Shown piece by piece: positions 8,435 through 16,335 of a stretch of DNA of 64,000 nt (position 1 is its first letter; each line of letters begins with the position of its first letter). The stretch covers positions 1-64,000 of the forward strand of contig NZ_QNRJ01000016.1 in assembly GCF_003315075.1 (NCBI RefSeq), written 5' to 3'. Source of the stretch: Rossellomorea aquimaris (GTDB taxonomy: Bacteria > Bacillota > Bacilli > Bacillales > Bacillaceae_B). Both the position numbers and the translations under genes were made by a program. A model generated the notes under the pieces. The model saw only the letters and a program-made list of their open reading frames with translations. It did not search any database and was not told the DNA's origin.

Positions 8435-8467
8435 AAAAAGGAGCTGCCGAGTCGGCAGCCCCTTTTG
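8435..8467. terminator. Bidirectional terminator between hsp20 and yppG
   Basis: AAAAGGAGCTGCCG/CGGCAGCCCCTTTT: a perfect GCTGCCG/CGGCAGC stem with A-run and T-run on opposite sides serves both convergent genes. Confidence 0.85.
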
Positions 8468-8472
8468 TCATT

Positions 8473-8964
8473 CTATAGTTTAAATATTCCACCCAAGCCT
8501 TTTACCAAAGAGGAGACTTGATTAATTGCCCCCATCATTTGTCCTGTCGTATTCATCATTTTATTAAAATCCAAAGATCCATCCTGTGACTTGAATGAAT
8601 TCATGATCGAACTTACTCCTCCAGACTGAGGTTTAGCCATGAACGAGGCTTTCGGATATGGATTAGCATAAGCCTGTTGTTCCATTGCTTTCATTTGGTA
8701 CGGATTGTATTCTTTCTGCTGTAAAGGATTTTCAAAATATGGATTCATTTGCTGCTGGTTCATCTGTTGATATTGGTTCATTTGAAACCCCGGTGCAGGA
8801 TATTGGGCTTCTGGTTGAGGATAATAATTAGGTTGGAAAGCTCCATATTCTGGAGGTCGCATACCCTGTCCTTGATAGTTCATCACTGTGCCCATATACG
8901 TTGATTGCGAAAGATAACTTGGATGATAGTTACGCATCTGTCTCGAATGAAGTAAAGAATTCAT
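8473..8964 (-). CDS. yppG: YppG-family spore coat protein
   Basis: A 163-aa low-complexity protein: the first 110 residues are rich in Gln, Tyr, Pro, Asn and Met (for example QMNQYQQMNQQQMNPYF). A conserved hydrophobic C-terminal module follows: SSIMNSFKSQDGSLDFNKMM, then GQMMGAINQVSSLVKGLGG. This arrangement is that of the YppG family, tied to the spore surface in B. subtilis. SD AGGGGG lies before ATG. A sigma-K-like promoter (8996-9023) supports late mother-cell expression. It converges on the Hsp20 gene across a shared terminator. Confidence 0.82.
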   Translation of the reverse strand: MNSLLHSRQMRNYHPSYLSQSTYMGTVMNYQGQGMRPPEYGAFQPNYYPQPEAQYPAPGFQMNQYQQMNQQQMNPYFENPLQQKEYNPYQMKAMEQQAYANPYPKASFMAKPQSGGVSSIMNSFKSQDGSLDFNKMMNTTGQMMGAINQVSSLVKGLGGIFKL

Positions 8965-8995
8965 ACTTAGCCCCCTTACTTTATAATGGTTACTA

Positions 8996-9023
8996 TACTT
9001 TATGTTTTAACTGGATAAATGGT
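8996..9023 (-). promoter_or_regulatory. Sigma-K-like promoter of yppG
   Basis: Minus strand: -10 CATAAAGTA (8996-9004) fits CATAnnnTA and -35 ACC sits at 9021-9023 with a 16-base spacer, the same geometry as the cotD promoter. Confidence 0.6.
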
Positions 9024-9165
9024 GAAAGAACCCATAAAGATATTTCGACAAACCCAAGAAGAATGTCGGAAGTTACACTATTCTTACAACTTAAAGAAAG
9101 GGTTTTCTATGATAGGATAAATGTAGATGCAACGCAATGAAATATAAGTATTGGGAGGAATTAAG

Positions 9166-9348
9166 GTGAACCTGAGTGAACTGCTGAAGAGATACGAAAG
9201 TAGTAAACATTATCAAGCAACGGATCAACAAGAACTTCTTACAATGGCCAAAAAACTTTATATTTCTAATGAGATTTCACTGCATCATTATAAAGAGCTA
9301 GCGAAGCAAATCAATACAGTAGAAGAAAAAGCAATTTCAACTCCATAA
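9166..9348 (+). CDS. yppF: YppF-like small protein
   Basis: A 60-aa protein matching the YppF family in size and position (B. subtilis YppF is about 62 aa). The sequence is helical and charged: LSELLKRYESSKHYQATDQQ, then LYISNEISLHHYKELAKQI. GTG start at 9166 with SD GGGAGG 9 bases upstream; an earlier in-frame TTG would start on top of the SD. The function of the family is unknown. It lies between yppG and yppE and ends in a strong bidirectional terminator. Confidence 0.75.
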   Translation: MNLSELLKRYESSKHYQATDQQELLTMAKKLYISNEISLHHYKELAKQINTVEEKAISTP

Positions 9349-9352
9349 TGTA

Positions 9353-9384
9353 AAGAGGCTGCCGGTCGGCAGCCTCTTATTTTT
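9353..9384. terminator. Bidirectional terminator between yppF and yppE
   Basis: GAGGCTGCCG/CGGCAGCCTC is a perfect 10-base stem with a 2-base loop, followed on the plus strand by TTATTTTT. The stop codon of yppE lies inside it. Its core is nearly the same as that of the terminator at 8435. Confidence 0.85.
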
Positions 9385-9733
9385 CATTCAATTCATCCAA
9401 CTGGGTCTGCAGTACATATGAGACAGATTGATAATGACTGATAAACCGGTTGTAACTGGACTCTGGAAAGAAACAGTGAACCGATAGCATCTCAATATTG
9501 TCGAACGTGTTTAAAATTTGAGGGAAATGAAGGTGTTTTGGCCTTTGTTCCTTGATCCAAATCAAGGACAATTCTTTCCACGCATCATTCGCCGCTTTTA
9601 CTTTATCGGCAAAAGGTTTCACTTCTGTGTAAAAGTCTCCTTTTTCACTTGACTCACGTCTGCCTTTATATTCTTTCATCATCTGCTCAACAAGGATGAG
9701 CAGTTCCCCCGTAACTTGCTTCAACTCTTTCAA
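9377..9733 (-). CDS. yppE: YppE family protein (DUF1798)
   Basis: A 118-aa helical protein of the DUF1798 family, close to the 123 aa of B. subtilis YppE. Recognisable segments are LVEQMMKEYKGRRESSEKGD, FADKVKAANDAWKELSLIWI, and the Trp/His-containing PKHLHFPQILNTFDNIEMLSV. The family folds as a helical bundle; its role is unknown. A TTG start is used, with GGAGGG 7 bases upstream. The gene ends inside the shared terminator at 9353-9384. Confidence 0.85.
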   Translation of the reverse strand: MKELKQVTGELLILVEQMMKEYKGRRESSEKGDFYTEVKPFADKVKAANDAWKELSLIWIKEQRPKHLHFPQILNTFDNIEMLSVHCFFPESSYNRFISHYQSVSYVLQTQLDELNEK

Positions 9734-9802
9734 AAATAGCCCTCCGTAAAAATGTAGACAAAAATAAAAAGTAGCACAACGCTACTTTCTTATTAATTCA
9801 GT

Positions 9803-10057
9803 TTAAGACGTCTTATAGGATAATTCAAGTTTTTGTAAGACAAAGGACTTTTCTCTATTTTTCATAAGAACGGTTTTAGACTCCGCATTTCTCTCCACCG
9901 AGTTCAATTTACTGTCGATTTTCTGTATCTGGTTCGTCAACGAATTCATTCCTTCTTGTTCTTCGACTGAGATTCGATCATGCAGACTTTGTTCTAATTG
10001 ATTCAAACTTTCTTCAATTTCAGCTAGTTTCAACATAATATCTTGTTTTGGAAGCAT
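9803..10057 (-). CDS. Small helical protein, YppD by position
   Basis: An 84-aa hydrophilic protein with continuous heptad character (LAEIEESLNQLEQSLHDRI, then LTNQIQKIDSKLNSVE), probably a coiled coil. The start MLPKQDIML has SD GGGAGG; an upstream in-frame start overlaps that SD. It occupies the slot between yppE and yppC where B. subtilis has yppD, but I cannot confirm homology by eye. Function unknown. Confidence 0.68.
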   Translation of the reverse strand: MLPKQDIMLKLAEIEESLNQLEQSLHDRISVEEQEGMNSLTNQIQKIDSKLNSVERNAESKTVLMKNREKSFVLQKLELSYKTS

Positions 10058-10199
10058 TGTGAATCCTCCCACCTTTTTTTTGGATTAATACTGTAATTCT
10101 CTCTTTATGAACCGTTCCCTTCCCCCCTGACAAAACTAGAAGCGTTTCGCCAAAGAAAGTGTTAAATGGACATGAGGTTAATTATGTTTCGACACTTAC

Positions 10200-10231
10200 T
10201 GAATAAATAAGGCGTTAACTAGAAAATAATA
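10200..10231 (+). promoter_or_regulatory. Possible sigma-G promoter of the SASP gene
   Basis: TGAATA at 10200-10205 fits the sigma-G -35. About 17 bases on, AAAATAATA is only a loose match to CATAMTA. Expected from the gene but weak as sequence. Confidence 0.35.
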
Positions 10232-10250
10232 TAGGTGGAGGTGTTACCCA

Positions 10251-10361
10251 ATGAAAAATCAAAAAAACAAACAAAACAAACAGCAAACTACAAATTCAGC
10301 CCAAACCAAAGCCTCAAAAGGCAACCCTAAACTACAAGGCGAAAACCGTCCTTCTACCTAA
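10251..10361 (+). CDS. sspM: Small acid-soluble spore protein, SspM-like
   Basis: A 36-aa very basic, Gln/Asn/Lys-rich peptide starting MKNQKNKQNKQQ and ending GENRPST. The ending matches the GPNRPST-type tail shared by the minor SASPs SspM/SspN. Strong SD GGTGGAGGTG before ATG. Minor SASPs of this type are made in the forespore under sigma-G. It lies alone between yppD-like and yppC, reading opposite to both, and is followed at once by a solitary repeat copy and a terminator. The exact paralogue name rests on the tail and location only. Confidence 0.75.
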   Translation: MKNQKNKQNKQQTTNSAQTKASKGNPKLQGENRPST

Positions 10362-10402
10362 AAAAGCGGAGGCGGCTCGTTCAGACCCGACAAGCATGAC
10401 AA
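10362..10402 (+). repeat. Solitary left half of the 123-base structured repeat
   Basis: AAGCGGAGGCGGCTCG followed by CCCGACAAGCATGAC matches the left arm of the units at 62529-63210 (AAGCGGAGGCGGCTTG, CCCGACAAGCAT). The right arm is missing; its place is taken by the hairpin at 10401-10440. Confidence 0.7.
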
Positions 10403-10440
10403 GAAGAGACCAGCACTACTTTAGGGTGTTGGTCTCTTCT
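10401..10440. terminator. Terminator between sspM and yppC
   Basis: AAGAAGAGACCA pairs with TGGTCTCTTCTT across an interrupted CAC/GTG extension. T-rich tracts follow on the plus strand (TTCTTCTTTC). It lies downstream of sspM and overlaps the end of yppC. Confidence 0.75.
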
Positions 10441-11458
10441 TCTTTCTATCCCTCTTCCAGATCTTTTTTAACCCATCTTTTACATTTGCCACCTTCTCAA
10501 GCTGCCTTTGCTTATGAAAAAACCATTTTGTTAATTCGATTCCATGAGGGAGTCCCTGCTCTTTGTACCAATCCTTATTCATCTTCTTCTTAATCGACCA
10601 GTCCGTATGAGTCTTCCAGTGATGTGGAACATCGTCATAAGCTTGATGGAGCATTGGCGTATTCGTTTCTGGGACTCCCTTACAATACTGTTCGTAGTCT
10701 CTTCTGGATCCTGTATGCTCTACTTGTAAAGCAAAGTTCAAAAAGGAGGAGTGATGATCAGGATGAAATAAAATCGTAAATAATTTATTTCCTAAAAGAA
10801 TTCTGTTTTCTATTTTTCTGAAGCCATGGACACTCGCTCCTAAAAGTTCCCCCTCTAATGTCGGAAATAGAACGGAGCTGAAATGGAGATGATCTTCAAT
10901 AAAGAATAGAGTTGAACCAAACACCCTCTTCTTAAATACCTCATGTTCAATGACCGGTCCTTGAATGAGGTGCTGCTCATTTATTATTAGGGAATGAACC
11001 AATCTATGGTCATCTCTCTCCACCCAATAACGATTCCACTCCTCTTCCATGAAGCTTGAAATATGAAATTCTTTAAACAAATGAAACATTTTCTTCTTGT
11101 ACCTCGTCGAATAATGATAGAGAAGGAGTTGAGGAAAGGCATCCTGAAAAATGCTCCAGTTAGCTCTTTCATACGTCATGAATAGATCATCGCGGGTAGC
11201 CGGATGTAAAAGGCGCGTGAAGATATCACCTTTCAGATCGGTCATATTCCAGCCGGCATTCCTTGATACCATCGAAGCCAGGAAAGACCATTTTATTTCA
11301 GGATGAAGAAGGAAGAATTTTTGATAAGCCATCGTTCTTGATATATTATCTTGATTATGCAGATTCACTAGTTGCTTGATTTCATAAATCCACTCATTTG
11401 TACGTTTAGGTTCAGGTATATAGGGTAAAAAGCGATAAGTATTGCTCATTTCATCCAT
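10421..11458 (-). CDS. yppC: YppC family protein (DUF2515)
   Basis: A 345-aa protein of the DUF2515 family found next to recU in Bacillus. Conserved-looking segments include IKWSFLASMVSRNAGWNMTD, TYERANWSIFQDAFPQLLLY and FIEDHLHFSSVLFPTLEGEL. The C terminus is very basic (KKIWKRDRKKKRPTP). There is no signal peptide or clear membrane segment. The start MDEMSNTYR is preferred, with AGAGGGGG about 9 bases upstream; an in-frame start 30 bases earlier lacks an SD. Its function is unknown. It is divergent from recU. Confidence 0.82.
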   Translation of the reverse strand: MDEMSNTYRFLPYIPEPKRTNEWIYEIKQLVNLHNQDNISRTMAYQKFFLLHPEIKWSFLASMVSRNAGWNMTDLKGDIFTRLLHPATRDDLFMTYERANWSIFQDAFPQLLLYHYSTRYKKKMFHLFKEFHISSFMEEEWNRYWVERDDHRLVHSLIINEQHLIQGPVIEHEVFKKRVFGSTLFFIEDHLHFSSVLFPTLEGELLGASVHGFRKIENRILLGNKLFTILFHPDHHSSFLNFALQVEHTGSRRDYEQYCKGVPETNTPMLHQAYDDVPHHWKTHTDWSIKKKMNKDWYKEQGLPHGIELTKWFFHKQRQLEKVANVKDGLKKIWKRDRKKKRPTP

Positions 11459-11524
11459 TCTTATTATCCCCCTCTCTCCTATAGCCATAGATTGAGGAGA
11501 TTTGTAAACAATTATTCACACAAA

Positions 11525-11551
11525 TTGGAGTGGTTTCTGTTATGATATAGA
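11525..11551 (+). promoter_or_regulatory. Candidate promoter of recU-ponA
   Basis: TTGGAG (11525-11530) and TATAGA (11546-11551) are 15 bases apart; TG one base before the -10 makes it an extended -10 promoter. The short spacer keeps confidence low. Confidence 0.4.
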
Positions 11552-11573
11552 TTAGTCTGCGAGGTGAATTACC

Positions 11574-12182
11574 ATGAAATTCCATTATCCTAATGGTAAG
11601 AAACATGTGGAAGCGTCATTACCCTCAAAAAAAGCGAAGGCAAAACCGAAACAACTATCATATAGCAACAGAGGTATGACCCTTGAAGATGACATTAATG
11701 ATACGAACCAATATTATTTAACGTTTCATAAAGCAGTCATTCACAAAAAACCGACTCCCGTTCAAATTGTGGATGTCCATTATCCATCGAGAAGTGCGGC
11801 CGTTATTAAGGAAGCCTACTTTAAGCAGCCCTCCACGACGGATTATAATGGTGTGTACAACGGAAGATATATCGACTTTGAAGCGAAAGAAACAAAGAAT
11901 AAAACATCCTTTCCACTTCAAAATTTTCACGAGCATCAAATCCGGCATATGGAAAACGTCCATAATCAAGACGGCATTACCTTTGTACTAGTAAGGTTTT
12001 CTGCTTCCGAAGAAGTGTTCTTACTTCCCTACCAAGCTCTAAGGGTTTATTGGGACCGCATGATAAATGGAGGAAGAAAATCAATCAAACGGGAAGAGCT
12101 TGAGGAAAAAGGAGTCATCATTCCTTTAGGGCTACATCCCAGGGTCGATTATTTAAAAATAGTCCATCAGTTATATTTTTAG
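11574..12182 (+). CDS. recU: Holliday junction resolvase RecU
   Basis: A 202-aa endonuclease that resolves Holliday junctions in recombination and chromosome segregation (B. subtilis RecU is 206 aa). The N-terminal flexible arm carries [19 protein letters not shown]. The PD-(D/E)xK-type nuclease core shows the acidic/lysine set in [19 protein letters not shown] (about 102-120), followed by the RecU stalk region. SD GAGGTGA lies before ATG. It is upstream of ponA (103-base gap), an arrangement conserved in Firmicutes that couples resolution with septal wall synthesis. Confidence 0.96.
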   Translation: MKFHYPNGKKHVEASLPSKKAKAKPKQLSYSNRGMTLEDDINDTNQYYLTFHKAVIHKKPTPVQIVDVHYPSRSAAVIKEAYFKQPSTTDYNGVYNGRYIDFEAKETKNKTSFPLQNFHEHQIRHMENVHNQDGITFVLVRFSASEEVFLLPYQALRVYWDRMINGGRKSIKREELEEKGVIIPLGLHPRVDYLKIVHQLYF

Positions 12183-12285
12183 TTTACGAAAAATGAGTTA
12201 ATCTATAATTTATCTCAATATCAGTAGTATATTTTAAATCTTAGACAATACTAAAAACACTGAAGATTGAAAGTGAGGAAACAAT

Positions 12286-15027
12286 ATGGCTGGTCAATAT
12301 AAGTCAAGGGAAGAAAAGCGTCTGGCCCAACAAAAGTCAAAATCCACAAAGAGCAAGAAAAAGGGCTCTATGGTTAAGCGCGTCATTATATCATTATTTA
12401 TCATCGGTATTATCGGGATGCTTGCAGGTGCTGGATTATTTGCTTATTATGCGTCCAGTGCCCCTAAGCTTGATGAAAAATTACTCAAGGATCCGATTGC
12501 ATCAGAAATTTATGATATGAACGGGGATTTGATCACGACCGTCGGGAAAGAAAAACGGGAATACGCAAACTTCGATAATATCCCAAAGATCATGCAGGAC
12601 GCGGTCCTTGCCACAGAAGACAATCGATTCTATAAGCATAACGGAATTGACTTGATTCGATTAGGGGGCGCCGTCATAGCCAATGTGACAGGCGGTTTCG
12701 GTTCAGAAGGAGCTTCGACGATTACCCAGCAAGTGATCAAGGGTTCTTTTTTAAGCCCTGAGAAAACATTAAAAAGAAAAGCTCAAGAAGCATGGCTGGC
12801 TCTTAAGCTTGAGCAGGAATATACAAAAGAAGAAATCTTTGAAATGTATTTCAATAAAGTGTATATGTCCGCTGGAATAAACGGAATGGCTACTGCTGCA
12901 GACTATTATTACGGTAAAGACATTAAGGACATCGAGCTTCATGAAGCAGCCCTGATTGCCGGACTGCCTCAAAGTCCAAACAATTATAATCCTTTTAAAT
13001 ACCCTGAAAAAGCGGAAAAGCGACGAAATATCGTTCTATCTTTAATGGAACAGCACGGTAAAATCAATGAAGAAGAAAAAAAGGAAGCACAGGCCATCCC
13101 GATCACTAAAGGATTGGTATCAGCTGAAGAAGTCGAAAAGAAAAACGGAAACAAATATCCTGCGTTTGTGGATGCGGTTATTGATGAAGTACAAAAAATG
13201 GGTGACTATAACCTATTTTCAGATGGCTTAAAGGTTTATACAACCGTTGATCCAAATGCTCAAAAACGTTTGGAAGAAATTTTAGCAGGTGAAAATACCA
13301 GCTTCAGTTATCCGGAGAATCCTGAAGAGCCCCTGCAGGCGGGGGTAACCCTTATGGATACGAAAACGGGAGAAATCAGAGCGATTGGTGGCGGCAGAGA
13401 GCAGGATCCAAACGTTCAGCGTGGATTTAACTTTGCAATCGATACAAAACGTCAGCCCGGATCTACGATTAAGCCTTTATTAGACTATGCTCCTGCCATC
13501 GAGCATTTAAAATGGTCAACCTACCATATTTTAAATGACGAGCCTTATAAATATTCTGATGGAACAGAACTCAATAACTATGATGGTCAATTTAAGGGGC
13601 CGATCACGATACGAGAGGGTCTCTGGGATTCCCGAAATATTACTGCCCTAAAAGCCTTTCAGGAAGTCGGTCCAGAGAAAGCAGAGGAATTTGTGAATGG
13701 TCTCGGATTAAAGTTCGATCATTATTATGAATCTGCTTCAATCGGTGGTGTGTCTCCTGGAGTAAACTCCGTACAAATGGCCGGCGCTTATGCCGCATTT
13801 GGGAATGAAGGTATTTACAACAAGCCACATACGGTTACAAAAGTCGTCTTACGCGATGGTGAAACAGAGATTAAAAATGATAATAAACCAAAGCCTGCAA
13901 TGAAAGAATATACCGCTTATATGATTTCTGATATGCTGCAGAGCGTCATTGATCATCCAAGAGGAACAGGCCTTTATGCCAAGGTGCCAGGTTTACCGAT
14001 GGCCGGAAAATCAGGTACGACGAACTATACTCAAAAAGAACGCGAAAAATACGGAATTGCTAAGACAGGCGCACCTGATTCATGGTTTGTAGGCTATACC
14101 ACAAACTACACAGCGGCAGTTTGGACTGGATATAAGACACGTTCCATATCACTATCCCCTACGGATAGAAGGGTTTCACAATACATCGTCAGTGACCTGA
14201 TGAGCTATGTTCACGAAGGCGTTGACACACCTGATTTTAATAAACCGGACAGCGTGGTTGAATCCAAGGTTGAACTAGGAAGCAATCCGCCTAGACTTCC
14301 AAGTGAATACACTCCAGATGACAGAGTGATTACTGAATTATTCGTCCGTGGAACGGAACCTTCCAAGGTTTCAAAAGAATTCGACAAGATTGATGCACCT
14401 TCAAATCTGAAAGGTAAATTCAATAAGAAGGATCAAACCATCACTCTTGCCTGGGACTATGGTAAAGAGAAGGACGTTCAGTTTGAAGTTGCGGTTTCGA
14501 TAAATGGTGAAGCGAAACAAGTATTAACGACAACGGATAAGAAAGGATTAAATGTAGAAAACATTCAATCCCAAGGAACGTTCACCTTTGAGGTTGTAGC
14601 CATATCAGGAGATCAGCGCAGTAATCCTGCAACGGTCAATGTTGATGTCAAGGCTACTGATGATGAAGATGAAGAAAACCCAGATGAAAACAACGATGAA
14701 AATCAAGATAACAATGGTAATGGTAACAATAATGGAAATAGCAACGGTAATGGAAATGGTCAAGGAAATGTTCAAGGAAATGGGAACGAAGAAGATTCAG
14801 GTAATGATGGTGAAGACACAGGTGACGATGATGGCACTACTCCTCCACCTGAAGGAGATGGGACTGGTGACGGAGGTACAGATGACGGCACTGGTGATGG
14901 AACTGGAACCGGAGATGGAACCGGAGATGGAACTGGTGACGGTACCGGCGGTGGCTCTGGAACTGGAGATGGTGCCACGAATGGTGCACCTGCCACCCAA
15001 TCGGACTCCCGAAGAGAACAAGAATAA
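12286..15027 (+). CDS. ponA: Class A penicillin-binding protein PBP1
   Basis: A 913-aa bifunctional peptidoglycan synthase, the B. subtilis PonA length. A short basic cytoplasmic tail precedes one membrane helix (about 31-55). The GT51 glycosyltransferase domain has ATEDNRFYKHNGID (near 107) and GASTITQQ. The transpeptidase domain has the SxxK nucleophile in PGSTIKP (near 392) and KSGTT (near 573). A fibronectin III-like domain (about 705-790) follows, then a 110-residue Asp/Asn/Gly/Thr low-complexity tail. SD GTGAGG. It follows recU and ends at a perfect palindromic terminator. Confidence 0.96.
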   Translation: MAGQYKSREEKRLAQQKSKSTKSKKKGSMVKRVIISLFIIGIIGMLAGAGLFAYYASSAPKLDEKLLKDPIASEIYDMNGDLITTVGKEKREYANFDNIPKIMQDAVLATEDNRFYKHNGIDLIRLGGAVIANVTGGFGSEGASTITQQVIKGSFLSPEKTLKRKAQEAWLALKLEQEYTKEEIFEMYFNKVYMSAGINGMATAADYYYGKDIKDIELHEAALIAGLPQSPNNYNPFKYPEKAEKRRNIVLSLMEQHGKINEEEKKEAQAIPITKGLVSAEEVEKKNGNKYPAFVDAVIDEVQKMGDYNLFSDGLKVYTTVDPNAQKRLEEILAGENTSFSYPENPEEPLQAGVTLMDTKTGEIRAIGGGREQDPNVQRGFNFAIDTKRQPGSTIKPLLDYAPAIEHLKWSTYHILNDEPYKYSDGTELNNYDGQFKGPITIREGLWDSRNITALKAFQEVGPEKAEEFVNGLGLKFDHYYESASIGGVSPGVNSVQMAGAYAAFGNEGIYNKPHTVTKVVLRDGETEIKNDNKPKPAMKEYTAYMISDMLQSVIDHPRGTGLYAKVPGLPMAGKSGTTNYTQKEREKYGIAKTGAPDSWFVGYTTNYTAAVWTGYKTRSISLSPTDRRVSQYIVSDLMSYVHEGVDTPDFNKPDSVVESKVELGSNPPRLPSEYTPDDRVITELFVRGTEPSKVSKEFDKIDAPSNLKGKFNKKDQTITLAWDYGKEKDVQFEVAVSINGEAKQVLTTTDKKGLNVENIQSQGTFTFEVVAISGDQRSNPATVNVDVKATDDEDEENPDENNDENQDNNGNGNNNGNSNGNGNGQGNVQGNGNEEDSGNDGEDTGDDDGTTPPPEGDGTGDGGTDDGTGDGTGTGDGTGDGTGDGTGGGSGTGDGATNGAPATQSDSRREQE
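14866..14982 (+). repeat. In-gene minisatellite in the ponA tail
   Basis: Degenerate tandem 12-18 base units around GGAACTGGTGAC/GGAACCGGAGAT encode repeated Gly-Thr-Gly-Asp. The length is a multiple of three, so the frame is kept. Such tracts expand and contract easily by slippage. Confidence 0.75.
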
Positions 15028-15028
15028 G

Positions 15029-15067
15029 GTAAAAAGGCAACGAGAACATGTTCTCGTTGCCTTTTTA
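15029..15067. terminator. Bidirectional ponA/ypoC terminator
   Basis: AGGCAACGAGAAC/GTTCTCGTTGCCT is a perfect 13-base stem with a 2-base loop, flanked by AAAA and TTTTT. It serves ponA on the plus strand and the convergent ypoC on the minus strand. Confidence 0.9.
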
Positions 15068-15580
15068 GTTTTCTCTAGCCCGCTTTAGAGCCAGAGATTT
15101 AGCATATTGTTTATGTTGTTCCACGAATAGCTGAGATAACTGTACGAAAGAATGGAAAAGGGTTGGATTAATCCTGATAAATGACATTCTCTCCCCTGCG
15201 TTGACCGGTTTAATGGAAAGACTATCAATGGGAGTAATGTCAGAATTTAATATTACCGGCATTGAATTACTCCAGTATAAAAGCATATAAGCTTGTGCAA
15301 TACTCTTTTTCATCAGAGGTAATGTATCCTTGGAACGTTTATTAAATAACGTTTTAAGACACTCCTCCCCCTCTCTCCAGCTCTTAAGTATGTTATTTAT
15401 AAAGTATTCATGATCCACCCAGGGAAGCGAACCTGGAGACTCCTCATTGAAATAGAGAATTTCATACGCGAAGAAAGGCTCATAAGGTATGATATGAGAA
15501 GTATCCACCCTCACTTTTAAATCAGGAAAGAAAAAAGGATCCTTTAGTTGTAATGGAATGCTTAAGGTCATTTCTTTCAT
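15065..15580 (-). CDS. ypoC: YpoC family protein
   Basis: A 171-aa protein in the slot between nth and ponA occupied by ypoC in B. subtilis. Segments such as FAYEILYFNEESPGSLPWVD, the central SIAQAYMLLYWSNSMPV and the C-terminal LFVEQHKQYAKSLALKRARE look like a helical cytosolic protein. Its ATG overlaps the nth stop codon as ATGA, so the two are translationally coupled. Function unknown; the constant pairing with nth and dnaD hints at DNA metabolism, which is only inference. Confidence 0.82.
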   Translation of the reverse strand: MKEMTLSIPLQLKDPFFFPDLKVRVDTSHIIPYEPFFAYEILYFNEESPGSLPWVDHEYFINNILKSWREGEECLKTLFNKRSKDTLPLMKKSIAQAYMLLYWSNSMPVILNSDITPIDSLSIKPVNAGERMSFIRINPTLFHSFVQLSQLFVEQHKQYAKSLALKRAREN

Positions 15581-16233
15581 ATGTTACCTTTTTTCTTTAG
15601 CCTCTTCTGACCTTCTCTGCATAGATCGACCAGCGGGCATACATCACATTGAGGTGATTGGGCTTTACAATGGTACCTTCCAAAGAAAATCAACCGGTGA
15701 TGAGTTTCGGACCATTCTTCCTTCGGGATTTTTTTCATTAACGTTTTCTCTACTTCTAATACGTTATCTTTCCATCGGCAAATCCCTAATCTCTTACTTA
15801 CACGTTCAACATGGGTATCTACTGCCAGAGCAGGCACTCCAAATGCAACCGATACTACTACATTTGCTGTTTTCCTTCCTACACCCGGCAGCTTCACTAA
15901 TTCTTCATGACTTTCAGGAACATTCCCCCCATGTTCAGTCAGGATGATCTCACATAGTTTACGAATGTTTTTCGCTTTGTTTCGGTATAACCCGATGGAA
16001 CGTATATCCTGTTGAAGTTCTTCCAAAGAAACATTCAGATAATCTTCAGGTTGCTTATATTTTTCAAATAAGCCTTTTGTAACTTTATTCACGAGGGCGT
16101 CAGTACATTGAGCCGACAGAAGCACCGCAATGACAAGCTCAAAAGGATTTTCATGACGCAGCTCACAGTGAGCGTCTGGAAACATCTCTCTCATTTCATC
16201 TAAGCAAATTTGTATTTGTTTTTTATTTAGCAT
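15577..16233 (-). CDS. nth: Endonuclease III
   Basis: A 218-aa bifunctional DNA glycosylase/AP lyase that removes oxidised pyrimidines. Visible are the helix-hairpin-helix LPGVGRKTA with the catalytic Lys region, the catalytic Asp in AVDTHVERV, and the 4Fe-4S loop C-x6-C-x2-C-x5-C in CKAQSPQCDVCPLVDLC near the C terminus. The start MLNKKQ matches the B. subtilis N terminus (219 aa). GGAGG lies 11 bases upstream; an in-frame TTG at 16251 would add six residues. It overlaps ypoC by 4 bases and is downstream of dnaD. Confidence 0.95.
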   Translation of the reverse strand: MLNKKQIQICLDEMREMFPDAHCELRHENPFELVIAVLLSAQCTDALVNKVTKGLFEKYKQPEDYLNVSLEELQQDIRSIGLYRNKAKNIRKLCEIILTEHGGNVPESHEELVKLPGVGRKTANVVVSVAFGVPALAVDTHVERVSKRLGICRWKDNVLEVEKTLMKKIPKEEWSETHHRLIFFGRYHCKAQSPQCDVCPLVDLCREGQKRLKKKGNI

Positions 16234-16284
16234 GTATCCTAATACCTCCAACTTGTCCTAAAAATCAACAAAGATTATCCAAAA

Positions 16285-16330
16285 TAAAAATAGACCAACC
16301 CTCAAGCATTTGAGAGTCAGCCCCTTTTTT
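16285..16330 (-). terminator. Possible terminator between dnaD and nth
   Basis: Minus strand CTCTCAA/TTGAGGG stem with a 4-base loop, followed after a few bases by TATTTTTATTTT. Moderate strength; transcription may read through into nth. Confidence 0.5.
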
Positions 16331-16335
16331 TCGCC

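Noticed and set aside
14639-15088. ORFs in other frames and on the minus strand across the ponA tail
   Set aside because: They are shadows of the low-complexity ponA coding sequence, whose frame matches the family length and ends at the terminator.
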